Shown piece after piece: positions 1 through 7,379 of a stretch of 64,000 bases of DNA; within the stretch, counting starts at the first letter, position 1, and each line of letters opens with the position of its first letter. The notes beneath the pieces were generated by a model that was not told the DNA's origin, made no database searches, and worked only from the letters and a program-made list of their open reading frames with translations. Source of the DNA: Pullilachnospira sp963929535 (GTDB lineage Bacteria; Bacillota; Clostridia; Lachnospirales; Lachnospiraceae); contig CAWVIZ010000016.1 of NCBI GenBank assembly GCA_963929535.1, positions 186,001-250,000 on the forward strand. The letters are read 5' to 3'. The translations under genes and the position numbers were made by a program.

Positions 1-620
1 TCCACAGGATCTTCCTTTCCGGACAGCAGCGCTGTCTCCTCATCGGAGATCTTCATAATGTCCGCATAAGGGATCATGGAGCGCATATGGCGAATGGCCG
101 TCTCCTCACTTTCCCACAGCAGCGGGCGATAGTTGGGATCATAGGAGATCACCGCTCCCGCTTTCTTCGCCTCCTCCACCGCATAGAAGGTGGCACTTCT
201 GGCCGGCTCGTCTGTCAGGGACAGGGAACCGCAATGAAAGATCCTGGTATTCCGTACAATATCCAGATTCACTTCCTCTTTGGTAAGCTGGGTATCCGCT
301 CCCGGCTTTCTGGCAAAGGAAAAGCTTCTTTCCCCGTTATTCAGTGAAACAAAGGCCAGCGTGGTAAAATATCTGGAATCCACCACCATGCCTGTGGTAT
401 CGATCCCCGCCGCATCCAGCGTATCTTTCAGAAGCTTTCCGTGCATATCATCGCCCACCTTCCCGATAAAGGCCGGCTTCTTTCCCAGATTGGCCAGAGC
501 AGCCAGTACATTGGCCGGCGCTCCTCCGGGATTCTGTTCAAACAACGCCATTCCCGCTTCTGATTTTCCGCAGGGTGTAAAATCAATCAGCACCTCTCCC
601 AGTGCAGTCACATCAAACAT
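1..620 (-). CDS. PfkB-family fructokinase (3' end beyond window)
   Basis: Reading the minus strand from the ATG at 620 gives about 206 residues before the window ends, so the C-terminal third, including the DTxGAGD catalytic motif, is not visible. The N-terminus runs MFDVTALGEVLIDFTP, followed by the first PfkB signature (GGAPANVLAALANLG, about residues 31-45) and FIGKVGDDMHG, which is the usual start of bacterial fructokinases that phosphorylate fructose in the cytoplasm. An AAAGGGG ribosome binding site sits about 9 bases upstream. A good promoter lies 147 bases upstream, so this looks like the first or only gene of its transcript. The exact sugar (fructose, 2-keto-3-deoxygluconate or another) cannot be settled from the visible part. 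Confidence 0.85.
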   Translation of the reverse strand, partial: MFDVTALGEVLIDFTPCGKSEAGMALFEQNPGGAPANVLAALANLGKKPAFIGKVGDDMHGKLLKDTLDAAGIDTTGMVVDSRYFTTLAFVSLNNGERSFSFARKPGADTQLTKEEVNLDIVRNTRIFHCGSLSLTDEPARSATFYAVEEAKKAGAVISYDPNYRPLLWESEETAIRHMRSMIPYADIMKISDEETALLSGKEDPV

Positions 621-766
621 AACTCTATACCCCTTTTCTTTCTGTTTTATTCCCGCAGGCAGCGAGCCGGGCGGACATACCCCAAAAATCAAAATCCCAT
701 GTATGCTGAACGCACCGCTGCCGGCACCGGAGACTTTGACTGTTTCACAGGCTCCGCAATTATTTT

Positions 767-795
767 ATTATACCATTTCCAACGGTTAATCTCAA
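767..795 (-). promoter_or_regulatory. Promoter of the fructokinase gene
   Basis: On the minus strand TTGAGA, 17 bases, TATAAT; a near-consensus sigma-A promoter giving a leader of about 140 nt before the ATG at 620. Confidence 0.7.
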
Positions 796-835
796 TGTGC
801 AGCTTACTATTTTTTACCAGTTGTTCTGGTTTTAT

Positions 836-978
836 GTAACAGTTCAGCCTTCCAGCTTCACTGTCACAAATGCATGCACACAGGCTGCGATTTTCGCAGC
901 CTGGCGCCCGCAAATCTCGGGATCACGTTGCGAATGCAGCGTGACACCTCGCGGGATATTGGAAGGCTGAACTGTAAC
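836..978. mobile_element. 143-bp miniature inverted-repeat element, copy A (IS66-like ends)
   Basis: The element begins GTAACAGTTCAGCCTTCC and ends with the near-perfect reverse complement (one mismatch), giving 18-bp terminal inverted repeats. It is flanked by GGTTTTAT (828-835) and GGTGTTAT (979-986), a 7-of-8 match consistent with an 8-bp target duplication. A second copy of the same length lies at 37162-37304 in the opposite orientation. Inside are two short dyads, one around 882-901 and one around 923-943. There is no coding capacity for a transposase. Ends beginning GTAA and 8-bp duplications are features known for IS66-family elements, so mobilisation in trans by an IS66 transposase is inferred. 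Confidence 0.8.
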
Positions 979-1119
979 GGTGTTATCCCACCTTTTTGCG
1001 AGGGGCCGAGTGCCAGCGGCACCCGCTCAGCGCCCACCGGGCCAAAGGGCAGAACACCGGGTGCCGGGATGCAAAGGCTTGACGCGTCGGCCCCATGCCG
1101 CACCGGCTGTAAACCGTGC
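979..1119. other. GC-rich intergenic stretch between the miniature element and glyA
   Basis: No gene recognised. It contains a GTGCC-AGC-GGCAC dyad near 1008-1022 and other GC-rich partial palindromes downstream of the glyA stop. No convincing T-run terminator was seen. The rest of the gap (621-835) holds only the fructokinase leader and promoter. Confidence 0.4.
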
Positions 1120-2358
1120 TCAGGCATTCAGCGGATATTTGGCAGTAAGGCGGGCTACGATCTCTCTGGCCCTTTCTTTCTCCTCCGGTCTCTGGATCAC
1201 AATAGCGATCGCTTCCGCGATCTGCTCCATATCTTCCTCCTTCATGCCTCTGGAGGTAACGGCTGCCGTTCCCAGACGAACTCCGCTGGTGACAAAGGGG
1301 GATTCCGGATCATTGGGGATAGCATTCTTATTGCAGGTAATGTTCACCTCATCCAGAAGATTCTCCATAACTTTTCCCGTCACGCCTGTATTCCTCAGAT
1401 CCACCAGCATCAGATGGTTATCCGTACCGCCGGATACCAGGCGGATACCCCGTCTGGTCAGACCTTCCGCCAGGGTACGGCAGTTCTTCACCACCTGCTC
1501 CTGATACTCCCTGAACTCCGGCTGCAGAGCCTCCTGGAAGCATACAGCCTTTGCCGCGATCACATGCATCAGCGGCCCTCCCTGGATCCCAGGAAAAATG
1601 GCTTTGTTGAAATTAAACTGCTTAGCCACCTCCTGGCTGGACAGGATCAGTCCTCCTCTGGGACCTCTCAGAGTCTTATGGGTGGTAGTGGTGGTCACAT
1701 GGGCGTAAGGAATGGGGCTTGGGTGAAGTCCGGCCGCCACCAGTCCGGCAATATGGGCGATATCCACCATCAGATAAGCTCCCACCTCATCCGCGATCTG
1801 GCGGAATCTTTTAAAATCGATGATCCTGGCGTAAGCGCTGGCTCCGGCCACAATCAGCTTCGGGCGGTTCTCGATGGCCAGGCGCCGCACTTCTTCGTAA
1901 TCAATAAATCCATCATCATTCACTCCATAAGGTACGATCTTAAAATACGCTCCGGAAAAATTCGCCGGGCTTCCATGGCTGAGATGACCTCCGTGAGCCA
2001 GGTTCATTCCCATCACTGTATCTCCCGGCTTCAGCATGGCAAAAAATACGGCCATATTCGCCTGAGCTCCCGAGTGAGGCTGCACATTGGCATACGTACA
2101 GCCAAACAGCTTCTTTGCCCGCTCAATGGCCAGGTTCTCCACCTCATCCACACACTGGCATCCGCCGTAATACCGCTTGCCGGGATATCCCTCCGCATAT
2201 TTATTGGTCAGCGGACTTCCCATGGCCGCCATTACTGCTTTGCTCACCCAGTTTTCAGAGGCGATCAGCTCAATATGGGAATTCTGACGGTCAATCTCCC
2301 GCTCAATGGCGGCAGCGATCTCCGGATCTGTTTTTTCAATCTCCTGAAATGAATACAT
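1120..2358 (-). CDS. glyA: Serine hydroxymethyltransferase
   Basis: The 412-residue product is full length for bacterial GlyA. It interconverts serine and glycine while charging tetrahydrofolate with a one-carbon unit, using PLP in the cytoplasm. Visible marks are IASENWVS (32-39), the YPGKRYYGG segment (58-66), MVDIAHIAGLVAAG (197-210) and the PLP lysine K228 inside TTTTTHKTLRGPRGG. The ATG at 2358 has an AAAGGAG ribosome site about 7 bases upstream. It is a single-gene unit here. Glycine made from threonine by Tdh and Kbl, encoded about 50 kb away, would feed the same one-carbon pool. Confidence 0.97.
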   Translation of the reverse strand: MYSFQEIEKTDPEIAAAIEREIDRQNSHIELIASENWVSKAVMAAMGSPLTNKYAEGYPGKRYYGGCQCVDEVENLAIERAKKLFGCTYANVQPHSGAQANMAVFFAMLKPGDTVMGMNLAHGGHLSHGSPANFSGAYFKIVPYGVNDDGFIDYEEVRRLAIENRPKLIVAGASAYARIIDFKRFRQIADEVGAYLMVDIAHIAGLVAAGLHPSPIPYAHVTTTTTHKTLRGPRGGLILSSQEVAKQFNFNKAIFPGIQGGPLMHVIAAKAVCFQEALQPEFREYQEQVVKNCRTLAEGLTRRGIRLVSGGTDNHLMLVDLRNTGVTGKVMENLLDEVNITCNKNAIPNDPESPFVTSGVRLGTAAVTSRGMKEEDMEQIAEAIAIVIQRPEEKERAREIVARLTAKYPLNA

Positions 2359-2469
2359 GATAGGCTCCTTTCTTCGTCACATCACTGTTTTATCATAGTA
2401 AATCAGATTATAGCATACTTATTTCCTCCGGTACAACCCCAAAAGCTCCAATATTTTTCAAATTTCCAC

Positions 2470-2498
2470 TTGAAATCCCGAAAAAAATATGATAAGAT
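2470..2498 (+). promoter_or_regulatory. Promoter of tRNA-Phe
   Basis: TTGAAA, 17 bases, TAAGAT, ending 12 bases before the mature tRNA 5' end at 2511. Confidence 0.65.
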
Positions 2499-2510
2499 GC
2501 ATTTGTTCTC

Positions 2511-2583
<73 letters not shown>

Positions 2584-2656
2584 TTCGCTTTTTTCTGAAG
2601 AGCGGGACCGCTGGAAACATGCGCGTTTCTTCTTCTGAAAAAAACGAAAAAAATGC

Positions 2657-2685
2657 TTGACAATCTTCTGTCTGCTGTGTATAAT
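2657..2685 (+). promoter_or_regulatory. Consensus promoter between tRNA-Phe and tRNA-Gly
   Basis: TTGACA, exactly 17 bases, TATAAT, placed 31 bases before tRNA-Gly(TCC). The two glycine tRNAs therefore have their own strong promoter in addition to any read-through from tRNA-Phe. Confidence 0.85.
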
Positions 2686-2716
2686 ATTTGTTGTCGCTGA
2701 GATAACAGCCATTTAC

Positions 2717-2787
2717 GCAGGTGTAGTTCAATGGTAGAACACCAGCCTTCCAAGCTGGATACGTGGGTTCGATTCCCATCACCTGCT
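2717..2787 (+). tRNA. tRNA-Gly (TCC)
   Basis: 71-nt cloverleaf with acceptor GCAGGTG/CACCTGC, anticodon loop CTTCCAA (TCC) and T loop TTCGATT. CCA is not encoded. Confidence 0.95.
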
Positions 2788-2867
2788 CTCTGAAGATATT
2801 GTTTTTCAGTATCTCATTTCTTTCAGAACAGTACAGTGGTATGAAAGAGCAAAACTTCAGAATGTAT

Positions 2868-2939
2868 GCACGAGTGGCTCAGTGGTGGAGTATCGCCTTG
2901 CCAAGGCGAGGGTCGCGGGTTCGAATCCCGTCTCGTGCT
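2868..2939 (+). tRNA. tRNA-Gly (GCC)
   Basis: 72-nt cloverleaf with acceptor GCACGAG/CTCGTGC, anticodon loop TTGCCAA (GCC) and T loop TTCGAAT. It lies 80 bases after the first tRNA-Gly and is probably co-transcribed with it. Confidence 0.95.
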
Positions 2940-2942
2940 CTT

Positions 2943-2972
2943 GACGGTCGGATTTCCGGCCGTTTTCTTTTT
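2943..2972 (+). terminator. Terminator after the tRNA-Gly pair
   Basis: Stem ACGGTCGGA/TCCGGCCGT (one G-T pair) followed by TTTTCTTTTT, directly after tRNA-Gly(GCC). Confidence 0.8.
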
Positions 2973-3020
2973 GTCAAAATGCGAATTTTTCTCTCCACGT
3001 CCCCTTTTCCCCCAATTTGT

Positions 3021-3049
3021 TTGAAGTTTTTCCTTTTTTATGATAGACT
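3021..3049 (+). promoter_or_regulatory. Promoter of the DtxR-type regulator
   Basis: TTGAAG, 17 bases, TAGACT, about 45 bases before the ATG at 3095. Confidence 0.55.
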
Positions 3050-3094
3050 ACCTTTATATCCAGGAAGTTAAACCATCGGAAGCGGGGTGTATTA

Positions 3095-3475
3095 ATGAAA
3101 ATTCAGGAATCAGCGGAAAACTATCTGGAAACCATTTTGATGATTGGCCAGAGAAAACCTCATGTGCGTTCCATTGATATCGCCACAGAGCTGGAGGTTT
3201 CCAAACCAAGTGTCAGCGTGGCCATGAAGAATCTCAGGGAGAACGGATATATCCATATGGACAGCGACGGTTACATTACTCTGACGGAGGCCGGGCTGGC
3301 CATCGCCAACACCATGTACGAACGTCATACCTTTCTCTCCCGCTGGCTGATGCGGCTGGGAGTGGACGAAAAGGTTGCAGTCCGGGATGCCTGCCGAATC
3401 GAGCATGTGATCAGCGCCGAAAGCTTTGCCGCTATCAAAAAACACATTCCGGATGATAATGGACAGCCTGCGTAA
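3095..3475 (+). CDS. DtxR/MntR-family metal-dependent transcriptional regulator
   Basis: The 126-residue protein opens with MKIQESAENYLETILMI, the characteristic first helix of the DtxR/MntR family. A winged helix-turn-helix follows (VRSIDIATELEVSKPSVSVA about 24-43, then wing residues DGYITLTEAG). The second half (about 70-120) matches the helical dimerisation and metal-binding domain, with candidate ligands in the ERHTFL and CRIEHVIS segments. There is no SH3-like third domain, so it is the short MntR-like form. Such proteins repress manganese or iron uptake genes when metal is bound, but no metal transporter lies nearby and the target is unknown. The start is supported by a GCGGGG-like site and its own upstream promoter. 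Confidence 0.85.
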   Translation: MKIQESAENYLETILMIGQRKPHVRSIDIATELEVSKPSVSVAMKNLRENGYIHMDSDGYITLTEAGLAIANTMYERHTFLSRWLMRLGVDEKVAVRDACRIEHVISAESFAAIKKHIPDDNGQPA

Positions 3476-3659
3476 GCCCGTTTCGGAGGCTGCGGCTCAG
3501 TTGTTTACCGCCCGCTGCATTTTGCAGCGGGATTCCCAGTTCTGAGGACTCCTGGCTGCAGGATCTGCAGCTTATGCATAGCCATTTCCCACAATGGAGC
3601 TGAAAATCCGGTCTTCATCTGTCTTCACCTTGCGGCCCCATCGGCGGCCCTCTTCTCCA

Positions 3660-3690
3660 TGTCGCATTTCGTCGTAAACCGTCGCATTTC
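3660..3690 (+). promoter_or_regulatory. Three 10-bp phased GTCG repeats upstream of the Spo0A-C-like gene
   Basis: Positions 3661-3690 read as three consecutive 10-bp units that all begin GTCG; units 1 and 3 are identical (GTCGCATTTC) and unit 2 is GTCGTAAACC. One-helical-turn spacing, about 20 bp upstream of a TATACT -10-like hexamer (3713-3718), is what stacked binding sites for a Spo0A-type protein would look like. The known 0A box is TGTCGAA; here it is TGTCGCA. Autoregulation is inferred. Confidence 0.45.
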
Positions 3691-4025
3691 CAATTTTCTG
3701 GAAAATCAGATTTATACTGTATTTACTAAAAATGAAGGGGGATTCCTACCATGAAACCGCAGCACCTGTTGTCATCGCTGGGGATTTCAAGTAACCGCAA
3801 GGGTTACTGGTTCACCAGCCGTTCTCTTGAGCTTGCCCTTGAAGATGAAAACCGTCTGATCCTTCTGCAGATTGTCGGGCTAAACGGACACCTGTGCCAT
3901 ATTCGGCGGACAGTCTGAGACATAATTAGCGGACAAGTAGGGACACATTAACCGGACAATAGATCTTCAGATATAATAAGTGCATCTCCTTAAAATGGAG
4001 AAATATTATATCTGGAGGTCCTACT

Positions 4026-5639
4026 ATGGATTACAAAAAAGTACTAAGGCTTCACTTTGTGAACCATCTCAGCTGCCGTGAAATCGCCGAAAGCTGCGGC
4101 GACTGCAGCAAAACAACTGTCAATGAGTTTCTGAAACGCTTCAGAGAGAATCCGGAGCTTTCATACCCTTTACCGGCAGATGTCACGAATGAATACATCG
4201 GAAACATGCTTTATAAAAAGCCTGGTGTATCGGTAGATCAGCTCCTCTACCGGAATTTTAACAAGGAAGCTGTCTACAAGGCTCTGGCCCGCAAAGGAGA
4301 GACCCTGAAGCATCTGTGGCAGAAATACAATGCTATAGGTGTCGTAGACGGGAAGAAGCCAATGAGCTATCGCCAGTACTGCAGGCGTTACAGCGAATGG
4401 GCTGATTCCAAACAGCTGACCTTCCACATCCAGCGTTATCCCGGTGTCAATCTCGAACTGGACTACGCAGGGAAGCAGCTCTATCTGCATAACCGCCGGA
4501 ACCCGGATGAGACCACAAAGGTCACGATCTTTATCGCTGCCCTCACCTACAGTGATTACTTTTACGCTGAAGGAATGACCGAATGCGATATCCGGAACTG
4601 GATCCGGGTCAATAATAATGCTCTGACCTATTTTGGCGGCGTGACACCAACGATCACCCCGGATAATTGCAAAGTAGCAGTTGCCCGGAACAAGGACTGG
4701 ATCAGCCCTGTCCTGAATAAAGATTTCCAGGCATGGGCAGAACATAACAATACGGTTTTAACCCCTGCCAAAGTGAAATCCCCCCGCTGGAAACCAGTCG
4801 TGGAAGGCCACGTAAAGATCATTACCATGCACATCCTCATGGATATGGAAGATATGGTCTTTTATTCGCTGGATGATTTAAACCGTGTCCTGATGGAAAA
4901 GGTGGATGCCGAAAACCGGAAACCCTTTGAAGGACTCACCTATTCCCGGTACGATCTCTTTACAACAGAAGAGAAGGAGACCCTCCTGCCTCTTCCGCCC
5001 AGCCGTTTTGAATATCTTGAACGAAAGACTGTTAAAGTAGCACAAGATTTCTCCTTCACCTTCGACAAGGTCCATTATAGCATGCCCCGGAAATATCTGC
5101 GACAGGAACTTGAGATCCGGGCAGGGGAAAAAGAAATCTATGTCTATAACAAACACGGTGACTTCATCCGGATGCATAAGCGGAGCTACACACCGAAAGA
5201 CTGGGTGATCATCCCCTCGGATATGCCTGCCGAATACAAAGACTATGGCTATTGGACGGTGCCTTATTTCCAGCAGAAAGCATCTGCTATCGGCCCCAGC
5301 ACCCGTGCTTTGATCGATGCAGTCATTCAGAAATACGCTTATCCGGTGCAGTCATTCCGAAGCTGCTTTGGCATTCTGCGGTATGCGGAGAAGTACTCGC
5401 CGGAAGCCCTGGAACGTTGCTGTAAAGACGCCGTTTTCGCTGGGAGGTGCAACTATTCCTATATCTGTAACACAATCTCAACTTACCATAAAGAGCCGCT
5501 GCAAAGTACAATGCCACAGAGCAGCCCCAACGAAGATGCTGCAGCAGCCGTATCCGGCGCCTACAAAGATGACGACAGCAAGTATTCCCTTAAGAACCTG
5601 CTGAAGCGTCAGGAAACGGAGGCTGGCAATGAAGAATAA
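4026..5639 (+). CDS. istA: IS21-family transposase IstA
   Basis: The 537-residue DDE transposase catalyses cutting and strand transfer of the element. An N-terminal helix-turn-helix (about 10-37, LSCREIAESCGDCSKTTVNEF) precedes an rve-type integrase core. The expected acidic residues lie in LELDYAGKQLYL (first Asp), ITPDNCKVAV (second Asp) and RWKPVVEGHVKI (Glu). A C-terminal Mu-transposase-like region contains FSFTFDKVHYSMPRKYL. The start follows TGGAGG by 5 bases. Length is normal for the family and no frameshift is seen. The stop overlaps istB by 11 bases, so the two genes are translationally coupled. Confidence 0.96.
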   Translation: MDYKKVLRLHFVNHLSCREIAESCGDCSKTTVNEFLKRFRENPELSYPLPADVTNEYIGNMLYKKPGVSVDQLLYRNFNKEAVYKALARKGETLKHLWQKYNAIGVVDGKKPMSYRQYCRRYSEWADSKQLTFHIQRYPGVNLELDYAGKQLYLHNRRNPDETTKVTIFIAALTYSDYFYAEGMTECDIRNWIRVNNNALTYFGGVTPTITPDNCKVAVARNKDWISPVLNKDFQAWAEHNNTVLTPAKVKSPRWKPVVEGHVKIITMHILMDMEDMVFYSLDDLNRVLMEKVDAENRKPFEGLTYSRYDLFTTEEKETLLPLPPSRFEYLERKTVKVAQDFSFTFDKVHYSMPRKYLRQELEIRAGEKEIYVYNKHGDFIRMHKRSYTPKDWVIIPSDMPAEYKDYGYWTVPYFQQKASAIGPSTRALIDAVIQKYAYPVQSFRSCFGILRYAEKYSPEALERCCKDAVFAGRCNYSYICNTISTYHKEPLQSTMPQSSPNEDAAAAVSGAYKDDDSKYSLKNLLKRQETEAGNEE

Positions 5640-6366
5640 GACTACTGATATCTATGAGATGTTGGACACACTATCCCTGCCGGTAGCCGCCCAGCGTTTC
5701 GCAGAACTGTCTAAAAGCCCTGAATTCGGCAGCTATACCGCTTTGCAGTTCATCCGTGAGGTTCTGGAACCTCAGTACATAGAAACACTCAACAACAGGT
5801 TTGAAACAAATCTGCGGCTCAGCAGCCTGATCAACAAAGGGGCTGTGACTGAGAACCTGAAAACCGGCAACGGGCGCATCTATAATGATGCCACTGTTGA
5901 ACAGATCCTGAAATTTCATTTCGCTGAGAATCGGCAGAACGTCGGGATCTATGGAGTCACCGGTGCCGGCAAGTCTTATTTCCTGTCTGCCTGTTGTGTG
6001 GAAGCATGCAGACGTAATTACCGTTGTAAGTTCGTAGACTATAGTGACCTGCTGGACGAACTGATCGTCCTCAACCGCCAGGAAGACCTGAACAAGTACC
6101 GTAAGAGGATCAGGTACTATGCACGGATCCAACTGCTGTTCATTGATGATTTTGCCATAAGCAGATATTCAGAAGAAGGGATCAAGATCCTGTATCATCT
6201 GATAAAACTTCGGGATGACCTTGGCACCTCCACACTCTTCAGCTGTCAGTATTCTCCAGATGAGTGGGGAAACCAGCTGAGTGACGAGAAGGAATGCTAC
6301 GGTAAGCTTGACGGGATCAGACGTAGACTGACTACAGGATTTACTGTACTGATTGAGAAAGCATAG
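5629..6366 (+). CDS. istB: IS21-family helper ATPase IstB
   Basis: The 245-residue AAA+ ATPase assembles on DNA and works with IstA in target choice and activation of transposition. The Walker A motif is GVTGAGKS (about residues 109-116) and the Walker B region is LLFIDDFAIS (about 168-177). The N-terminal helical part (MLDTLSLPVAAQRFAELSKS) and the C-terminal GIRRRL arginine segment fit the DnaA/DnaC-like IstB fold. It begins inside the end of istA with a GGAGG site (5617-5621) and is full length. Confidence 0.96.
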   Translation: MKNKTTDIYEMLDTLSLPVAAQRFAELSKSPEFGSYTALQFIREVLEPQYIETLNNRFETNLRLSSLINKGAVTENLKTGNGRIYNDATVEQILKFHFAENRQNVGIYGVTGAGKSYFLSACCVEACRRNYRCKFVDYSDLLDELIVLNRQEDLNKYRKRIRYYARIQLLFIDDFAISRYSEEGIKILYHLIKLRDDLGTSTLFSCQYSPDEWGNQLSDEKECYGKLDGIRRRLTTGFTVLIEKA

Positions 6367-6867
6367 CTTTCTGCTGGAACAACGAGCAATACTGATCAGT
6401 AGGGCGGACTACCCTCTGCCCTGCTGATATCCCAGGCTGTCCGTTTAATATGGCCCGGACTGTCCGGGAAATGCGGCCCTGCTGTCCGCAGAAAGTGGCT
6501 GTATGCACCTTCTGTCCCGCAACCTCTTCCCACTGGTAGCCGCATATTATCACACGGATGTCCGATGCATCGAACGGGATATCCGCACCATCATCGACAA
6601 TTGCTGGGATTCTCCATCCCGGAAGGTTCTGCAGGAAATTTCCCCTTACGCACTCACTTATAAACCAACTGTAGGCGAATTTCTGGATATTCTGTACTGG
6701 CACCTGAAGAAACAGCGCAGCTGACCGGAACTCGTCTCTTCTTCCTGTTTGATGAGACAGCCTTCTGCTCTTTTCCTGCCAGGGCCCGTCTTTGCCGGCC
6801 GGCGGACATTTTCAGGAATTCATCACATTGGGGCAGGCATCTTCGCCGTTTTCCGGTTTTTCCGCAC

Positions 6868-6900
6868 AAAAAAACAGGAAAAACCTTCTTCCTGTTTTTC
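6868..6900 (-). terminator. Terminator after tRNA-Leu
   Basis: Stem AAAACAGGAA (6871-6880) and TTCCTGTTTT (6889-6898) with flanking A and T runs on both sides. It lies directly downstream of tRNA-Leu on the minus strand and could work in both directions. Confidence 0.75.
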
Positions 6901-6914
6901 CTGCTTCTTTACTA

Positions 6915-7000
6915 TGCCGGCGACCGGAATCGAACCGGTACGGGTATCGCTACCCACGGGATTTTAAGTCCCGGGCGTCTGCCAGTTCCGCCACGCCGGC
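6915..7000 (-). tRNA. tRNA-Leu (TAA)
   Basis: 86-nt class II tRNA with long variable arm. Acceptor GCCGGCG pairs with CGCCGGC, the anticodon loop is CTTAAAA (TAA), and the T loop is TTCGATT. Confidence 0.95.
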
Positions 7001-7091
7001 AAATCATACATTTCGGTCGACTGCGTGACCTTTACGGGCATGCCCTGATGCCACTGACTTACTCTGTATGGCTGAGATCAACTGATCTCAA

Positions 7092-7173
7092 TGGATGGAG
7101 GTGGATTCGAACCACCGAAGCAAATTGCAGCAGATTTACAGTCTGTCCCCTTTGGCCACTCGGGAATCCATCC
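7092..7173 (-). tRNA. tRNA-Tyr (GTA)
   Basis: 82-nt class II tRNA. Acceptor GGATGGA/TCCATCC, anticodon loop CTGTAAA (GTA), T loop TTCGAAT. It is transcribed ahead of tRNA-Leu, 91 bases upstream. Confidence 0.94.
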
Positions 7174-7379
7174 ATATCTGTCATTCCAACGCTCTGACAA
7201 GATAGAATTATAGCTTACTTCCCTTGAAAATGCAAGCATTTTTTATACATTCCTGCACATTCTTGGGAACCGTTCATTGGGACAGAACCTTTGCGGGGGC
7301 AGCAAAAAGCGGAACGCCCCTGCCTGCGGCAGACCCTCTTGCCGTTTCAGCACAAGCGGGGAACCCCCAACGGCTGCCC

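Larger units (their letters stand above)
3866..6507 (+). mobile_element. Complete IS21-family insertion sequence
   Basis: The 2642-bp element carries istA and istB in the usual overlapping order. Both ends begin TGCA when read inward and reach a CGGACA motif at exactly the same distance (25 bases from TG to the end of CGGACA). Further CGGACA-like copies recur inside both ends (for example 3907-3912, 3930-3935 and 3953-3958 on the left, and TGTCCG copies between about 6437 and 6488 on the right), typical of the multiple terminal repeats that IstA binds. CCTTC at 3861-3865 and 6508-6512 is the target duplication. Ends, duplication and both genes are intact, so it may still be active. Confidence 0.93.
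3751..6724 (+). pseudogene. Stand-alone Spo0A C-terminal-domain-like gene, split by an IS21 element
   Basis: The 5' fragment starts at ATG 3751 after an AAGGGGG ribosome site and encodes MKPQHLLSSLGISS, then KGYWFTSRSLELALEDENRL, before the insertion at 3865. The 3' fragment resumes at 6513 in the same frame with SRNLFPLVAAYYHTD...IRTIIDNCW and PTVGEFLDILYWHL, and stops at 6724. Removing the element and one copy of its 5-bp duplication restores an uninterrupted 108-codon frame. This frame aligns without gaps to the Spo0A effector domain pattern (KGY..L..AI.LALED..RL...T..LYP.VA). No receiver domain is present, so this was a domain-only relative, not spo0A itself. The intact protein would have been a small DNA-binding regulator; it should now be inactive. 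Confidence 0.8.
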
